From Liolophura sinensis (lineage: Eukaryota; Mollusca; Polyplacophora; Chitonida; Chitonidae): a DNA stretch of 64,000 nt. Below are positions 46,545 through 61,500 of this stretch, in pieces. A model generated the notes under the pieces. It was not told where the DNA came from, searched no databases, and was given only the letters and a program-made list of their open reading frames with translations. The position numbers and the translations under genes were made by a program. The DNA lies in NCBI RefSeq assembly GCF_032854445.1, contig NC_088305.1, forward strand, positions 7,195,606-7,259,605, in the 5' to 3' direction. The first letter of the stretch is position 1. Each line of letters begins with the position of its first letter.

Positions 46545-49500
46545 ATGGGGGTGGATGATAACACACGTGTGTTGTGTTTTCGACAAATTGTCCCTCATAG
46601 AAATGCCCTTTCTCTCTCCGTGGACGGAAAGCTGGGTCTGTGCACCAGCACGGGGTTATATATAATGGTTGGTGGCATAGTGTTTCATTTATTGCGTTGT
46701 ATTTTTCCAGTGAAATACAGGTGCACTTGCGCTGGAGTTGTCTTTGTCAGCCAGTTTCAAATTCTCAGTTTCACATCACAGTTCTCAGACTGTGAGTGAA
46801 CTTGATTTGATTTGTTTATTTGATTGGTGTTTTACGCCGTACTCAAGAATATTTCACTTATGCCACGGCGGCCAGCATTATGGTGGGAGGAAACCGGGCA
46901 GAGCCCAAGCGAAATCCACGACCATCCGCAGATTTCTGCAGACCTTCCCACTCACTTACACTGAACAACCATGGATGGTATGAACATTTTTTCCTCTGAC
47001 AGTTGCTTTTCTAGTGATTCCACTCAACTATAACTTTGCTTGAATCAAATGCAACATTTTAACCAGTAATAATTCATGAATTCATAAAAGCATATTAAAA
47101 ATAAATAGAAAGTAATGCTGTTTATGGAATACACAGATACCTTCATATGTATATTTGAACATTCTTACTGGTGTCTTATGCAAGACTCATGATCACTTTT
47201 ATAATGTCAGATTTATGGCTCATGTACATATGGTTAGAGCAAGGGAACAGGACTGGTTGTCTCCATGTCAGTATAATGTGTCTGGGTGGGGTGCCATATC
47301 TGGTGTCTTCAGCATGACATTTCAGTGTTGGACTCACCCTGCCAGAAGAAGACACAGTATTCGTACACACACTTAATGACTCCATGTCGCCATATGACTG
47401 AAATATTGTTAAGTACGACGTTAAACCCCAAGCATTTACTTACACCTACATATTACTGTATTTACTCGTGTAGTTTTTATTTCAACTATGCTGAAATCGC
47501 CCTTGACATTCAGTTTGTAAACCATGGGTTTACTCCTGAAGGGACGTTTAATCATTTCTGATAGTTGCAAATGAATGTTTCGTCTATATTAATAAAAATA
47601 ATATAGACTTATAGGATTCATAAAACGTGCAATTTTCATTTGCTAATATGCAGTTTAGGTTGTGTGCTAACTTTCAAGAGTAGAAAAAATGTTAACATTC
47701 TTGTGGCGTGAAAATGAGGTCAAACTACCACCTTCAAGTCATGTAAGTACCCAGTGGCCGGATGAGTCAGGAAATTAATAGGCCTACAATGAAGATTAAG
47801 GTGGCGTCGATAGTGACAGCTGCAAATACAACTCAGTTGTCCAAGAACCTAAGTAAAGGGACACAGTCCCACTATGTTTTCAACATGAACGATCAGTGCG
47901 AAAATTTCCGACCTTTGACCAAAAATATCCATATAAGCAGGGAGGATGTAAAAAAAAGGTGTAAACTGCAAGCCTACACATCCATCTACCCACCCACCCC
48001 GACAAAAAAATAAGCGGGATTTATGTTTTGGCATAGTTCACAATGTTTTACGTTGCTTTTCATGAATCCTTTAACATGTATATGTAGAAAATGTAAAGAA
48101 ATATTCTCTTGTCTCAGAATCGCAGGGTGGATATTAGAGGACAAATTTGCTCATTATCTCGGCTGTTACAAAAACAATTTTATTTCATCTTTCAGACGTT
48201 GTTGCGGCAAGCCAATCAGACGGCACAACGAAGCGTAACAGAAATTCAGCTGAAATCTCCGGACTCTCCACCTCAGTTTGATGTCGGACTGAAGACGGAG
48301 AAGCTGGTGAACTCATTTGCAAAAGGTTCAGACTATGAACATGTAAAACGTCTCAGGCCATACTCGTTTTCACTCTGAATAATTGATGTTAATGAATTCA
48401 TAATGTTTTGTTATTTTGGGTTGTGGGGGGGGGATGGGGGGAGGGGAGGTACATGTACGTGCATGTTGTGAAACAATTAATTTGAGCATGTATGTACAGT
48501 AGCTATATGGGGCCCCTGTGGCTCAGTTGGTCGGCATGCTAGTGCAGCGTATGACCCAGGAGCCTTTCACCAATGCGGTTGCTGTGAGTTTCAAGTCTAA
48601 CTCATGCTGGCTTCCTCTCCAGCCATGTAGGAGAAGGTCTGCCAGCTAACTGTGGATGGTCGTGGGTTTCCGCCCACCATAATGCTGGCTGTCGTCGTAT
48701 GAGTGAAATATTCTAGAGTGCGGCGTAAAGCACCTATTGAATAAATAAATAAATACAGTAGCTAAAGTCCACAGTAATTGACACACATGATGTACATGTA
48801 CCATAGTCTTTGAGACTTGTACAATTATCTAAGTGGCAGAGCAAAACTTCGCAAGTCAGGTTTCTTATAACCTTTTCCAGGTCAGGGGCCTCCAGCGCAA
48901 TGACCCATCAGCCTCTGGCAAATGCTGTTGCTGTTAGTTCAAGTCCAGATCATGCTGACTTTTTCTCCAATCATACATGTACATGGAAAGGTCTGGAATG
49001 GTTATGGGTTTCCCCCTGTCTCCGCCTGGTTGCCTTCCAACATAATTCTGGCTGTATGAAAATATTCTCAAATATGGTATAAAAATGTAAAACACCAATC
49101 ATATAAATAAATTAAGCTGTTATCCAACAGAGTTGCCGCAGTCCACGCTGCCAGTCTTTTGCCACTTCTGGTAGCTTGACGTGTATAAAGTTCATAATAA
49201 TGGGGAAAAATGTGGAAAAAAATTGGCAGGAATAAACTGGATTTGAACCACAGACCGCTAGATACATTGTCCATTGCACCTTGTGTAAAACAAGTGAAAA
49301 GAAAAGAAACATTGATCTCAGACAGCAGTGCTGTGCTATAGGTATAGCTGTCGAGGACAGCAATTTCGGGGGTCGGCTCTGCACGCTTGGCATAAATTCC
49401 ATGCTGAATAGTAAAAGTAAGAACAAACAAAAAGCAAAAATGTAAAGGAATGTACTGGATTTGAACCCTAGACTACCAGGCAGTCCAGCGTAGAGATTAG

Positions 49501-52500
49501 GCAGCTTTTATCTTCTACTGATAACTGAGAAGAAAAGACAGAAACAATATATTGTTGCATAGCAGGTGCCAAATTCATAATTCGGAGGTCAAAGTATTTT
49601 CAGAAATGTTTCTGTTTGTTACAGTTGTGCAGTTTTTAGAGTTGACCTACTTTTGAGCTAATTTCACTGGCCAGTTACAGCATAATTTGCATACCAGACT
49701 CAATTAGTTTTGGAATCTTTGTAGGGCCATCCTCTTAAAAACTGCTAAGAAAAATTTCATGTCAATAGCTTCATCTGTTTTGGAGAAGACGATTTTTTAA
49801 GCTTATCAGTAAAATTCAAAATGGCTGCTAAATCATGTGACTGGCCAAACAATACAATATGTCACCACTTGCTTCATCTGTTTGTTGTTAAAAGTTTTTC
49901 TACCTTTACCATTTTTGGCAATATTGCAATTTTACGAGCTGACTAAGAATAATAAAAGAAATCTGAACGATTTCAAGAGGTGTCCCACTAGGATAGTGTG
50001 AACCCCTAATTAAGAAATAAATAAAAAATAAAAGTTAAATGTCATAGTACCATGTCCGCTTCGGGACCGGTAGATCCAGGATCAATCCTTGGTCGAGTCA
50101 CACCTAAGACTTTAAAAGAGGAAGTTGTAACTTCCTCGCTTGGCGTTCAGCATGAAGGGGATAGTGCAACGACTGGTTGACCCGTATCAGTATAATGGCT
50201 CGGGCGGGGCGGCTTACTTGCCTTCGGTAAGTCGTCTCAGTGATGCAGCACTAAATAAAAGAGCAGTGGAAATCCGTCCTGCAACAAGGAGGCACATTAC
50301 ACGTGCATGCACCCTAATGATTCCTTCGTCGTCATATGACTGAAAAATTGTTGAGTACGACGTTAAACCCCAAGCACTCACTCACTCACTCACTCACAGT
50401 ACCATGTGATTTAGAAGAAAAAGTATGAAAATTAAATATTTGTGAAAGTGGGCGATATCATCTGATGTCAAAGGCTCCTAACTTGTTCAGTCAGGTAAAT
50501 GATCTTGGTGGCTTATCCTGGACACTCCAATTTTCCTCCTCCTGCAATAGCATAAGTGGAGAATTCTTTAAAAAAAAAAAAAAAATTTAAAACAACTTGT
50601 AAAAAAAAAAAAATTAAAACAACTTGTAAGTAAATAAATACTGCATTTGACATAAAATTTTTGTCAGTGATAGGGTAACTTAAAGTGTGTTGCCCTATTT
50701 GGTAATGTTGAAAATGAAAACAACCCAAAGGCATTAATTTATTGTGTCTAAAATGTGTAGTAAGTTGAATAACTTCAGCCATGGTTTAATTCGTCTATTT
50801 AAAATTCAATTTACTGTAGTTCACCCAAAGTTTGTTGTCAAAATGCACTTTCAGATGCATACTATGGCCTTAATGTGATACTTTTGGTGCCAGACAAAGT
50901 TTTTCTAATAAGAAATTAATCAAACTGGAAAAACACCGTGAAATATAGTGATTTACAATGTTTATTTATTAATTTATTAATTTAATTGATGTTTTATGCT
51001 GTACTCAAGAATATTTCAGTTATATGACAGCGACCAGCATCAAGTGGGAGGAAACTGGGCAAAGCCCAGAGGAAACCTACAACCATCCGCAGGTTGCAGC
51101 CAGACCTTCTATCTACAATGTAATTTTACCCTTATTTCTCTTCACGTTTGTGCTGACAGAAGATCAGGATAAGGTTGGGCTGGACACTACACTGAAACAG
51201 ACGCTGTTAGACGCAGACTCTGTCAGCTTCCATTACAAGACAGTGCGATGGTCTCCAGAGGGTATGACAGAAGTGGGCGGGTAACTATGAGCAACTCGCA
51301 CTCCTCCTGCTGAACAGATAGAATGAGTTCTTCTGCACACTTATCGCTATTTGGCTAAAATATTGCCAATGTGGCTTTAAAGCTTGTTGCTTCTTTCATC
51401 CAATTCTCTCAATTCGTGATTGACTCTAGTCATGAAAGAAAATTTACGGCGCAATTGAATGAGTTCAGTATTATGAATACATTAAATTAAGGAAGGCACA
51501 GAAGCAAAGTGGTATCACGATTTGGCGTACAAACTGGACCACCATATTATTAAGGAAATGCATACTCATGGTTTTCATTTCTATTTAAAAATGCATTTGC
51601 TTATTTTACTAGTTTTGAAGAATGTGAATGTTGTTGTGGTTTACAGGTGCCTGCTGGCTCGCCTTACATCCGCAAACAGGGTCTACATCTATAAAGAGGA
51701 GGAGAAAGCACGCCCAGAATGGGAGGAGGTAAAAGAGGTCTCCGTTAAACCTTCTGATATGCTCTGTTTCATTAACCCACATGCACAGTGTACAGCTTTA
51801 GCTGATGTCGTACCCTGAGGGTTGTCATCCATTAATGGGGAAAGCAATGTTAAAGTAAATATTAGGGGAGCTCAGGTTTTGTACACATGTGTAGCACAAT
51901 AACTGTAACAGTAACTTTTTTAATACAATGCAATTTTTTTAATAATCAATTCAGACATCTCGATCTTAACCATTTAAGCCTGGTTTTAAGACAGGTCTTG
52001 ACATTATAGTAGCTCTTTAAGGGCTGTACCACTGACCTTCCATGCCAATCAGACAAATGGTGCCTGTTTCCTGTTTCTCCCTGCTCCAGGTTGTTGACTT
52101 ATCTCAGCTGTACAACCAGTGTCTAATGGATGGCTGGCCTGTGCTCAACAAGTTTAGTGTCTCCTTCAAAGATATAGAGAGCAGAATCTATTCAATGGCT
52201 GCCACAGGTAAGTTTGATGAAAGCATATTGAAAAATATGTAATTTTGATGGTAAAACTGTTCTGTAATGTTAAAACTGTTCTCTGATGTTAAAACTGTTC
52301 TCTGATGTTAAAACTGTTCTCTGTTATTCTCCTACAGGTTAAGGAATGTTATGTAGACTGATCTGACCGTTTTGTTATCCCAGGATAACTATATTCACAT
52401 TTTTGTGTTTGGACTGGCACTCACATGGCTTGCTCACATTCACAGCTGTGGGATGCTCATTAAAGTTTCAGAAAGTTGATTTATACTGAACCCCTGCGGC

Positions 52501-55500
52501 CTGTTCTTTTACCGTTTTACAATGTTTAGGGTCCTAGACCACCAGATTGTTAAAATCCTGAGCTGTTGATCATTTCAAAGTTATATATCCGTCCATATTT
52601 ACATTTATTAAAGTTCAACATCTCTTCTCATTTCAAGTTTCATAATGACCACTGCCTTCTGCCTGTTATGATGCTGGATACATGTACATGGCTATCCTGG
52701 TTCCTGGGCCTCATGACTGCAAACAGTAGGAATATGTGGCCCAGGCATCTGGATGATCAACTGCTCAGGGTTTTAATGGAATGAGCCTGCGTGTTCAAAA
52801 CTACATGTTATTATGGACCTGTTGGTGAAAATCGCCAGAGACCCATTATAGAGACCTGACAAAATGTGAAGAAATTGCCGGAAGTAGTTTCATCCAAGTA
52901 CGTTTTCATCCATGTCCTTGAGCTTAATGAAATAGTGTGCATGTTGTGATCAAATTTTAGAAATTTCCTTTCGTGATGTTTTCTTCATTGTCTGTTGGGA
53001 TTTATATTTTATGATTATGCACCGAAAAAAAAAATTAGTTATGTTTGGAGTCGTGCTTTCATTTATTTTTTCGTTTAGTTTCGTGTCACGAAAGGTTATC
53101 GATTGCGCTTGCGCTATTTTGAGGATAGAGACAGTAAATGCGATAGACCAGTCGATACCTTGATTGCCTGTGATAGTGTATGTAGCAAAAAGATGTGAAC
53201 ATCCACAGGTTGCTGACAGACCTTCCCACATATGGCTGGAGTGGAAGACAGCATGAGCTGGATTTGAACTCACTGCGACCACATTGGTGAGAGGCTCCTA
53301 GGTCATTACACTGCGCTAGTGCGCTAACCGACTGAGCCACGGAGGCCCCCTAAAATATGAGATGATACGCTTCTATAATTAAAACAGAGTGTACAGAATG
53401 CGCATGACAATTTGTGTGTATGTCTAAATTCCTGAAAGCTATATAGTAAATGCAAGATTTAAAGCAAACTATCCTGTCAAAATCAAAATTAGATCTCAAA
53501 AGTAGTTTACTTGCGCGACGCTCTCCGCGACGTGTTAGTTTTCAGAAACTGAGGTTTACTGCAAAGTATCATGTACTACTACCCGGAGAATGACGACTAA
53601 ATGTTTGTATTGGTGACATTATCTCGTGTTTGCCATAAAGAAGAGGTAGCAAGGGCTGAAAAAATGGTCGTTTGGGTTACTATACAGCAAGTTCTGATAC
53701 TGTACTGCATTAAATCATCCTAATATCGCGCCCAATGTATGGTTTTAAATTTACACCAATCGTTAATCATTTGTGCTATGTTAACGTGTCATCGAGGGTC
53801 CAGTTTGCAACGTATACACGTGTCTGTGATTTCTGAGGGGAGAAGCTAATGCAATGAAATTCAATCACAAGAACAGTTAGTGATCAGAAACACTTCAGAT
53901 TTATACTATATACTGCCAATAAATAAAACACAAATAATAAATTTTTGTCTACAAATGTAGGCCTACATTTGGATTTAGCATAACAAGCGTGTCATGTTTT
54001 GATCCCAAAGTGGCAGTTGTGTACAGAAATGTTTCGACAGGTAAAGAAAAGTACCAGTCCCATTAGGCTAGTTACCATACTATCGCAACCCCTGTCTTTC
54101 AATTTTCTCAACCCCCTTCACTCAATCAACTTCACACTTTCCAGGTGTATTGCTTGGGATGCAAAATAGTGAAGTGTTAAGTATTTTTAAAAAAATGTGT
54201 ACTGCGGTCGGCTTACCCAGTACTCCCTCTCTTGGAAAAGTAGGGAGTACTGTATTACCTCTGAAAATTATCTGTAGCACTGCTTGACACTGCACTCCTT
54301 GGGTTACTGCCCAGTAGTTGATCTTCCTAATTGTGTGAATGCCAACAAACGTTTTAGACAAAGTTTTTCATGGTCTGTTGAAGAAGTTATCTGTTAAATT
54401 GTGGAATGAGCTGTTAATTACGTTTGCTATATGTAATGAACATTAACATATAATTTTGGAAAGATGGGAAAAAAGGGTGACAGTTTGCACATGTGTTTTA
54501 TGTGTCCTTGCCATATTCGTACTGTTGAAATACAACTATAAAATGTGAGGACCAAAACATGTATTGTGATAAGTTACCTTGATCTGTTGCCACATACCGC
54601 AGTGGTACAGATAATGAAGATTTTCATGCTCACACAAACCAGAAAAATAGAAATGGTAACGAATGAGTTGCAAAAAAAAAAAAAAAAATTGAGAAAAATG
54701 TCTGCAATCTTACAATATATCATAATGTGACATTCTGGTGCAATGCATTCTCTTTAAAGCCACGTAATAATGAGTTGGGGCCGGGTCCTCTATTACAGAC
54801 AGAATAACTGATAGGCCCTTTTTATTTATTGTCCTTGATATACTGAAGACTATTTCACTTTTATGATGGCCGCCAGCATTATAGTGGGAGGAAACAGGGC
54901 AGAACCTAGAGAATGTAACAGTATATTAAATATGAATTAAATATGCTTCTGTTAATATTTGTTCTTTGACAACTGTATTGACCGCTGAGTTTAGCCAAGA
55001 TTTTAGAAATACGATATGACTTAATACATGTAAACATGTAATAACAGTAATAACTATTACACTTTTGAACAACTGGGCCCGGTTAAATTGCCCAAAAAAT
55101 TCATGTACTGAGTAAGCTAAAATGCTGATTTGTCTTGTACTGATTGTGATACTTTGTGAAGCATCTCCACGTTTAGTGTCCTCAATACCTACACCTTTCT
55201 CCTAGATTTTTTTAATTCAAGGGAGATAAGTAAAAATTATTTTGTTTGCAATGAAAGATGATGGGTTGTCTCCCTTGGTATGACAGGCTATAGACGTATG
55301 TACACCTGCATGTATTCAGTTGATACTTGTTAAAATTGGAAATTTACAAGGCAGTATAACAGATGAAGTTACCTGAATGACCCAGTTTCATACTGAAATT
55401 AAATGCTCAGACAGAAATGTGGTCTGATAGATGACAATATTATAATTTCAGTATGTGATGCTAAACTATAATCAAATAAATTTGTGATTAAATATGATTG

Positions 55501-58500
55501 TAATATTACAGTTACTTAAGAGAGTTGTCAGGTAGGTCTACAGGTGTGCTTGATGATGAAGGAAAAAATGAGCAATATTAAATTTTAATCAACGAGATAA
55601 CTAAATACATATGTCTTACGACCAGAAAAATGTAAAGGAGAGAAAATTGGTCTTTTGCCACTTTTAGCACTGTGATATCTTGAGAAAAAAAAATTCTAAA
55701 ATTTTGCTATTTTGCTTACTAGATCCATCTAAATGAATCCTGTTGGATCCCACCATGCAATGTAAATGATGGGTGAGCCAGTATGACCTCCAAGTCTGAT
55801 CTAGCCTGTGTACATATAGTTCACCTGGCTTACATTGTTCTTCTTGTCCCTTACAGACATCGCCTGGTCACCTAAATGGGATTGTGTACAAGAAGACTCG
55901 GACATTGAGAAGAATCGGCCAAAATATTCCGGGGGTTTGGAACAGGACAGTTTTTCTCTGCTCGCTATGGCTGTGCGCAGTGGTGAGGTGGTGTTATGGA
56001 AAGTCCTCTGCCAGACTAGATCCAGGTTAGGGTTTTTATACACCGAAGTGGCGAATTGTACTATGATAAAGCGTTGTCTGTACAGGTGGTGTTATGGAAG
56101 GTCCTCTGCCAGACTAGATCTAGGTTAGGGTTTTTATACACCCAAGTGGCGAATTGTATTATGATAAATCGTTGCCTGTACAGGTGGTGTTATGGAAAGT
56201 CCTCTGCCAGACTAGATCCAGGTTAGGGTTTTTATACACCGAAGTGGCGAATTGTATTATGATAAAGCGTTGTCTGTACAGGTGGTGTTATGGAAAGTCC
56301 TCTGCCAGACTAGATCCAGGTTAGGGTTTTTATACACCTAAGTGGTGAATTGTATTATGATAAAGCATTGTCTGTACAGGTGGTGTTATGGAAAGTCCTC
56401 TGCCAGACATTGTCTGTACATATTTTGGTGTTAGCACTGTATCTACAGGACCACTTCACTTAACAGTTGTAGCTTAATCTAAAACTTTATTTGCAATAGA
56501 AACAGTTTTAATCTTAGCTTAAAGTCATATGTCATGTCCAATGTGGTTGGCATCGAAAATAAAAAAAAATTGTCCTGAAAAGTTGTTAAAAGCATACCGG
56601 TATATGAAGATGTAAATGCAGACATCTTGACTGACCAATATCCTGTAAACATCTTCATTTGAATATTACATTGTTAAAGACTTAAGCCTATCCTGCATAC
56701 TGGCAGTATAGACATATCTAGTCTCTGTCGCTCCATCACTGTTGAGAATTGTCACTCTCCTGCTCTCAGAGTGTAGTTTGTCACATAAGCTGAGTACATG
56801 TGTGATTGGAACATGTCATTTAACTAGGAGATTCTTACAGCAGCAGAGGGGCCTCTCTGGCTTAGTTGGTTAGTGTGCTAGCACGACGTAATGACCTAGG
56901 AGCCTCTCATCAGTGCGGTGGCTGTGAGTTCGAATCCAGCTCATGCTGGCTTCCTCTCTGGCCGTAAGTGGGAAGGTCTGCCAACAACCTGCAGATGGTC
57001 GTGCGTTTCCCCTGGGCTCTCCCTGGTTTCCTCCCACCATAATGCTGGCCACCATCGTATAAGTGAAAATATTCTTGAGTATGGCATAAAACACCAATCA
57101 AATAAATATAGCAGCAGATGGTTAAATGTAGTGTGTGCGACCAATTATTTCCAATAATTCCTAAAGTAAATACCAGCCTTCGTCATCTTACCAGAAATTC
57201 AGGGTCAGTGCTGATGGTATAACAGTCTGACTCCACATCATTCCTCTCCTTTAATAACCCCTACACCCCTTGTGTAATTCTGCTTTAACCAATGGTGCTA
57301 GGGTGATTTTAATCTGATTTGATTTAAGCATTTGCATTCAAACTATACGATCCACACTCTACCCGAGGGAAATCCACGACCATCCGCAGGTTGCTGCAGA
57401 CCTTCCCACTTACGGCCGGAGAGGAAGCCAGCATGAGCTGGACTTGAACTCACAGCGACCGCATTGGTGATAGGCTCCAGGGTCATTATGCTGCGATAGC
57501 GTGCTAACCAACTGAGCCACGGAGGAGCCCCTCTGTTTTTTAATCTCTGTGCTACAACATCTGCCCTCTGTCCACAGTGATAACATTTAAAGGCCATTGG
57601 CCTGTATAAAAAAACACATTGTCTTATTCTATATACATATAATCCTATATACATACGATTTTCTAGTTTGTATATTATATAAATGTTATGGTTTTCAAAT
57701 TTTAACTTATGATTGGTTCATTTTAACTGTTTTTAAACATGTTTTTCTATTTTGGATTGATTTTTGGTGTTCTCATGCAAACTATTCAGTGACTCTTATT
57801 TTTAAACTTGTTCTCGCTATGATATGGCTGAAAAATGGCCAATGTGACGTTGAGCCATAATCATTCATTCATTCAATCATAGTGACGACTGGAGCTTGGT
57901 TCTGACCACCTGGGTGAGCGACTCTGAGCCTCAGTGTATACAGTGGTGTCCACACTCAGACAGACAGACAGGTAACTACCATGCCTTCTGCATAATAAGC
58001 TGAATCGATATTTCAGATGTCTTGTGGGTCAAGACAAGGCTCTCACAAACTAACAGTGCCGCTGAGCCGATACACTCTGCACAGCAAGATGTATATCCAG
58101 TCGATCAGCTACCAAGAGATCATGCATCTCAGGTGTGTTAGTTTGCGAGATCCTTTATCTTGTCTCTTCTAATCCTGTGTGAACTGGCGAGACTGCTCAG
58201 GCATTTTATTTTTTTTTTCTGTTGTAGTTCTGGCAAAAAGAAAAACAAAAAGAAAGAGAAACTAGCTATGAGAGGAAAATAGAAAAACTTTAAAAATTTG
58301 AATTTAACATTAGATTATGATCTTTTTTTTTGTGGAGGGTCAGCCAGGTTACACTAAATGACCATATTTGTACTGATGGCATAACTTGGCAGGGTTGCTG
58401 GCCGTGGGTTGTCACAGTGGGGAGGTGTTTGTGTTGGAGGTGTCCCTGGGGGAGGAGATTGAGGTGCTACAGAAGATTATCCTGTGGGCAGAGAAGGACA

Positions 58501-61500
58501 GGATGGCCGTGTCGTGTCTCACATGGGTGAAAAGGGTGAATATAACCATAATTTCTCAACCTTTTCGCATATGGAAGAGCAACTTTCAGTGTAATTAGTG
58601 CACATTGCGGGGCCTCCGTGGCTCAGTCGGTTAGTGCGCTAGCACAGCGTAATGACCCAGGAGCCTCTCACCAATGCGGCCGCTGTGAGTTCAAGTCCGG
58701 CTCATGCTGGCTTCCTCTCCGGCCGTAAGTGGGAAGGTCTGCCAGCAACCTGCGGATGGTCGTGGGTTTCCCCCGGGCTGTGCCCGGTTTCCACCCACCA
58801 TAATGCTGGCCGCCGTCGTATAAGTGAAATATTCTTGAGTGCGGCGTAAAACACCAATCAAATAAATAAATAAATAAATAATGCACATTGCTAAGTTAAT
58901 TTTGTAGACAAAACTTCCATTGGTTGGATTGGCTAATTTGTGGGCTTCACAAAAAGTTTAATTTTATCAGTCTACACAGAACAATGACAAGGTGATATTC
59001 TCGCATATTTTTAGCTACTCTCATGTTACTGTGTTACTATTTGCATGCACTGTCATGCACTATTCTTCATGGCAAATGGGTTTCCACCCTTCACAAACTT
59101 GAGCCTGGAGGATGTCAGTTACGTGTATGTGGTGTTGGCATGATAGAGTGGTATATTCTTCATGGCAAATTGGTTTCCACCCTTCACAAACTTGAGCCTG
59201 GAGGATGTCAGTTATGTGTATGTGGTGTTGGCTTGATAGAGTGGTATTTTCTTCATGGCAAATGGGTTTCCACCCTTCACAAATTTGAGCCTGGAGGATG
59301 TAAGTTACGTGTATGTGGTGTTGGCATGATGGAGTGGTATATTCTTCATGGCAAATGGGTTTCCACCCTTCACAAATTTGAGCCTGGAGGATGTCAGTTG
59401 CGTGTACATGGTGTTGGCATGATAGAGTGGTATTTTCTTCATGGCAAATGGGTTTCCATCCTTCACAAACTTGAGCCTGGAGGATGTAAGTTACGTGTAT
59501 GTGGTGTTGGCATGATGGAGTGGTATATTCTTCATGGCAAATGGGTTTCCACCCTTCACAAATTTGAGCCTGGAGGATGTCAGTTACGTGTACATGGTGT
59601 TGGCATGATAGAGTGGTATATTCTTCATGGCAAATGGGTTTCCACCCTTCACAAACTTGAGCCTGGAGGATGTCAGTTATGTGTATGTGGTGTTGGCATG
59701 ATAGAGTGGTATTTTCTTCATGGCAAATGGGTTTCCACCCTTCACAAACTTGAGCCTGGAGGATGTCAGTTACGTGTATGTGGTGTTGGCATGATAGAGT
59801 GGTATATTCTTCATGGCAAATGGGTTTCCACCCTTCACAAATTTGAGCCTGGAGGATGTCAGTTACGTGTATGTGGTGTTGGCATGATAGAGTGGTATAT
59901 TCTTCATGGCAAATGGGTTTCCACCCTTCACAAACTTGAGCCTGGAGGATGTAAGTTACCTGTATGTGGTGTTGGCATGATAGAGTGGTATATTCTTCAT
60001 GGCAAATGGGTTTCCACCCTTCACAAACTTGAGCCTGGAGGATGTAAGTTACGTGTATGTGGTGTTGGCATGATAGAGTGGTATATTCTTCATGGCAAAT
60101 GGGTTTCCACCCTTCACAAATTTGAGCCTGGAGGATGTCAGTTATGTGTATGTGGTGTTGGCATGATAGAGTGGTATATTCTTCATGGCAAATGGGTTTC
60201 CACCCTTCACAAACTTGAGCCTGGAGGATGTAAGTTACGTGTACATGGTGTTGGCATGATGGAGTGGTATATTCTTCATGGCAAATGGGTTTCCACCCTT
60301 CACAAGCTTGAGCCTGGAGGATGTCAGTTACGTGTATGTGGTGTTGGCATGATAGAGTGGTATTTTCTTCATGGCAAATTGGTTTCCACCCTTCACAAAC
60401 TTCACCCACATTATGTGGGCATTTGTTGCTGTTATTTTTACCTGCTTTTAGTTTTACTTATTGATTATTTTTGCTCTTCAGGTGGATTGTTGTGTATTGC
60501 TCGTCAGTAAGGAGGTCTTTATCATGGGATTTGCTCTCCAAAAGAAGGGAGATAACTTTGATTGTATTTCTGCAACACACACCAGGGGACATCACGCTAT
60601 TAGAGGAACAGGTGAATGATTTCAGAGTTAATCTTTTTGTCCGCTTAGATTCTGTTATCTGTTCGGCAATGTACATGTACGTGCTGGAGTGGGTAGAACA
60701 TTTTATGCCGTGTGTCCATCTGCACTGCATTTCTTTTGCCATTACTCGTCCGTTAATTCTTCGGAGAACGGGAATTACATAAATATGCTGCAATGTTTCT
60801 AAGAGCTTCACATGATTTTTTAATGTATGCATTAACACAAAGTGACTGGAACATGTCATATTTTGAATGCATTGGGCAAGGATTTATTGTTGGGGTGGAT
60901 TAATTGTGAAGAAGAATCACATTTGTCGAGTAAAGCTAAATGATATTAAGAATCCAGTCTGAATTGCTTTCCTAAATTGAAAATAATTGCAGTGTTTTAA
61001 AGCTCATTGTATTTTTTGGACAGTAATACAGAGACGAAAGTTTTCTGTCATGTCCGCTTTTGCCTGGCTTGAAGTCACGAAAGAAGAGATAATGTTACCC
61101 ATCACTAACAAAATTCCATTCACGCCATTTAAACATTTTCATCTTGTTTTCCTTTCTGGTCTTTGCAGCATTTGCAGTGTCGTCAGGAACAGATAACTCC
61201 TGCGTGTTGATGTCGTCAGGAGACGGCTATCTTCAGAGGCTGACGGTTGACCTCAGATACGGTGGTAAGGCAAACGTTGGACCAGCTCAGATAGCAATGT
61301 CTGTATTTATTTATTTATTTATTTATATGATTGGTGTTTTACGCCATACTCAAGAATGTTTCTTGATGACTAATGTTTTTTATGACGGCAACCAGCATTG
61401 TGGTGGGAGGAAACCGGATAGAGCCCGGGGAAAACCCACGGCCATCTGCAGGTTGCTGCCAGACCAGTTTGGTAGGGAATTTTTTTTTTCTTGCTGATTC

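Noticed and set aside
59023-60510. 495-codon plus-strand and 449-codon minus-strand ORFs as genes
   Set aside because: They are the two open readings of one 93-bp repeat inside a GTF3C4 intron; unit differences are not biased to synonymous sites and no protein family is recognisable.
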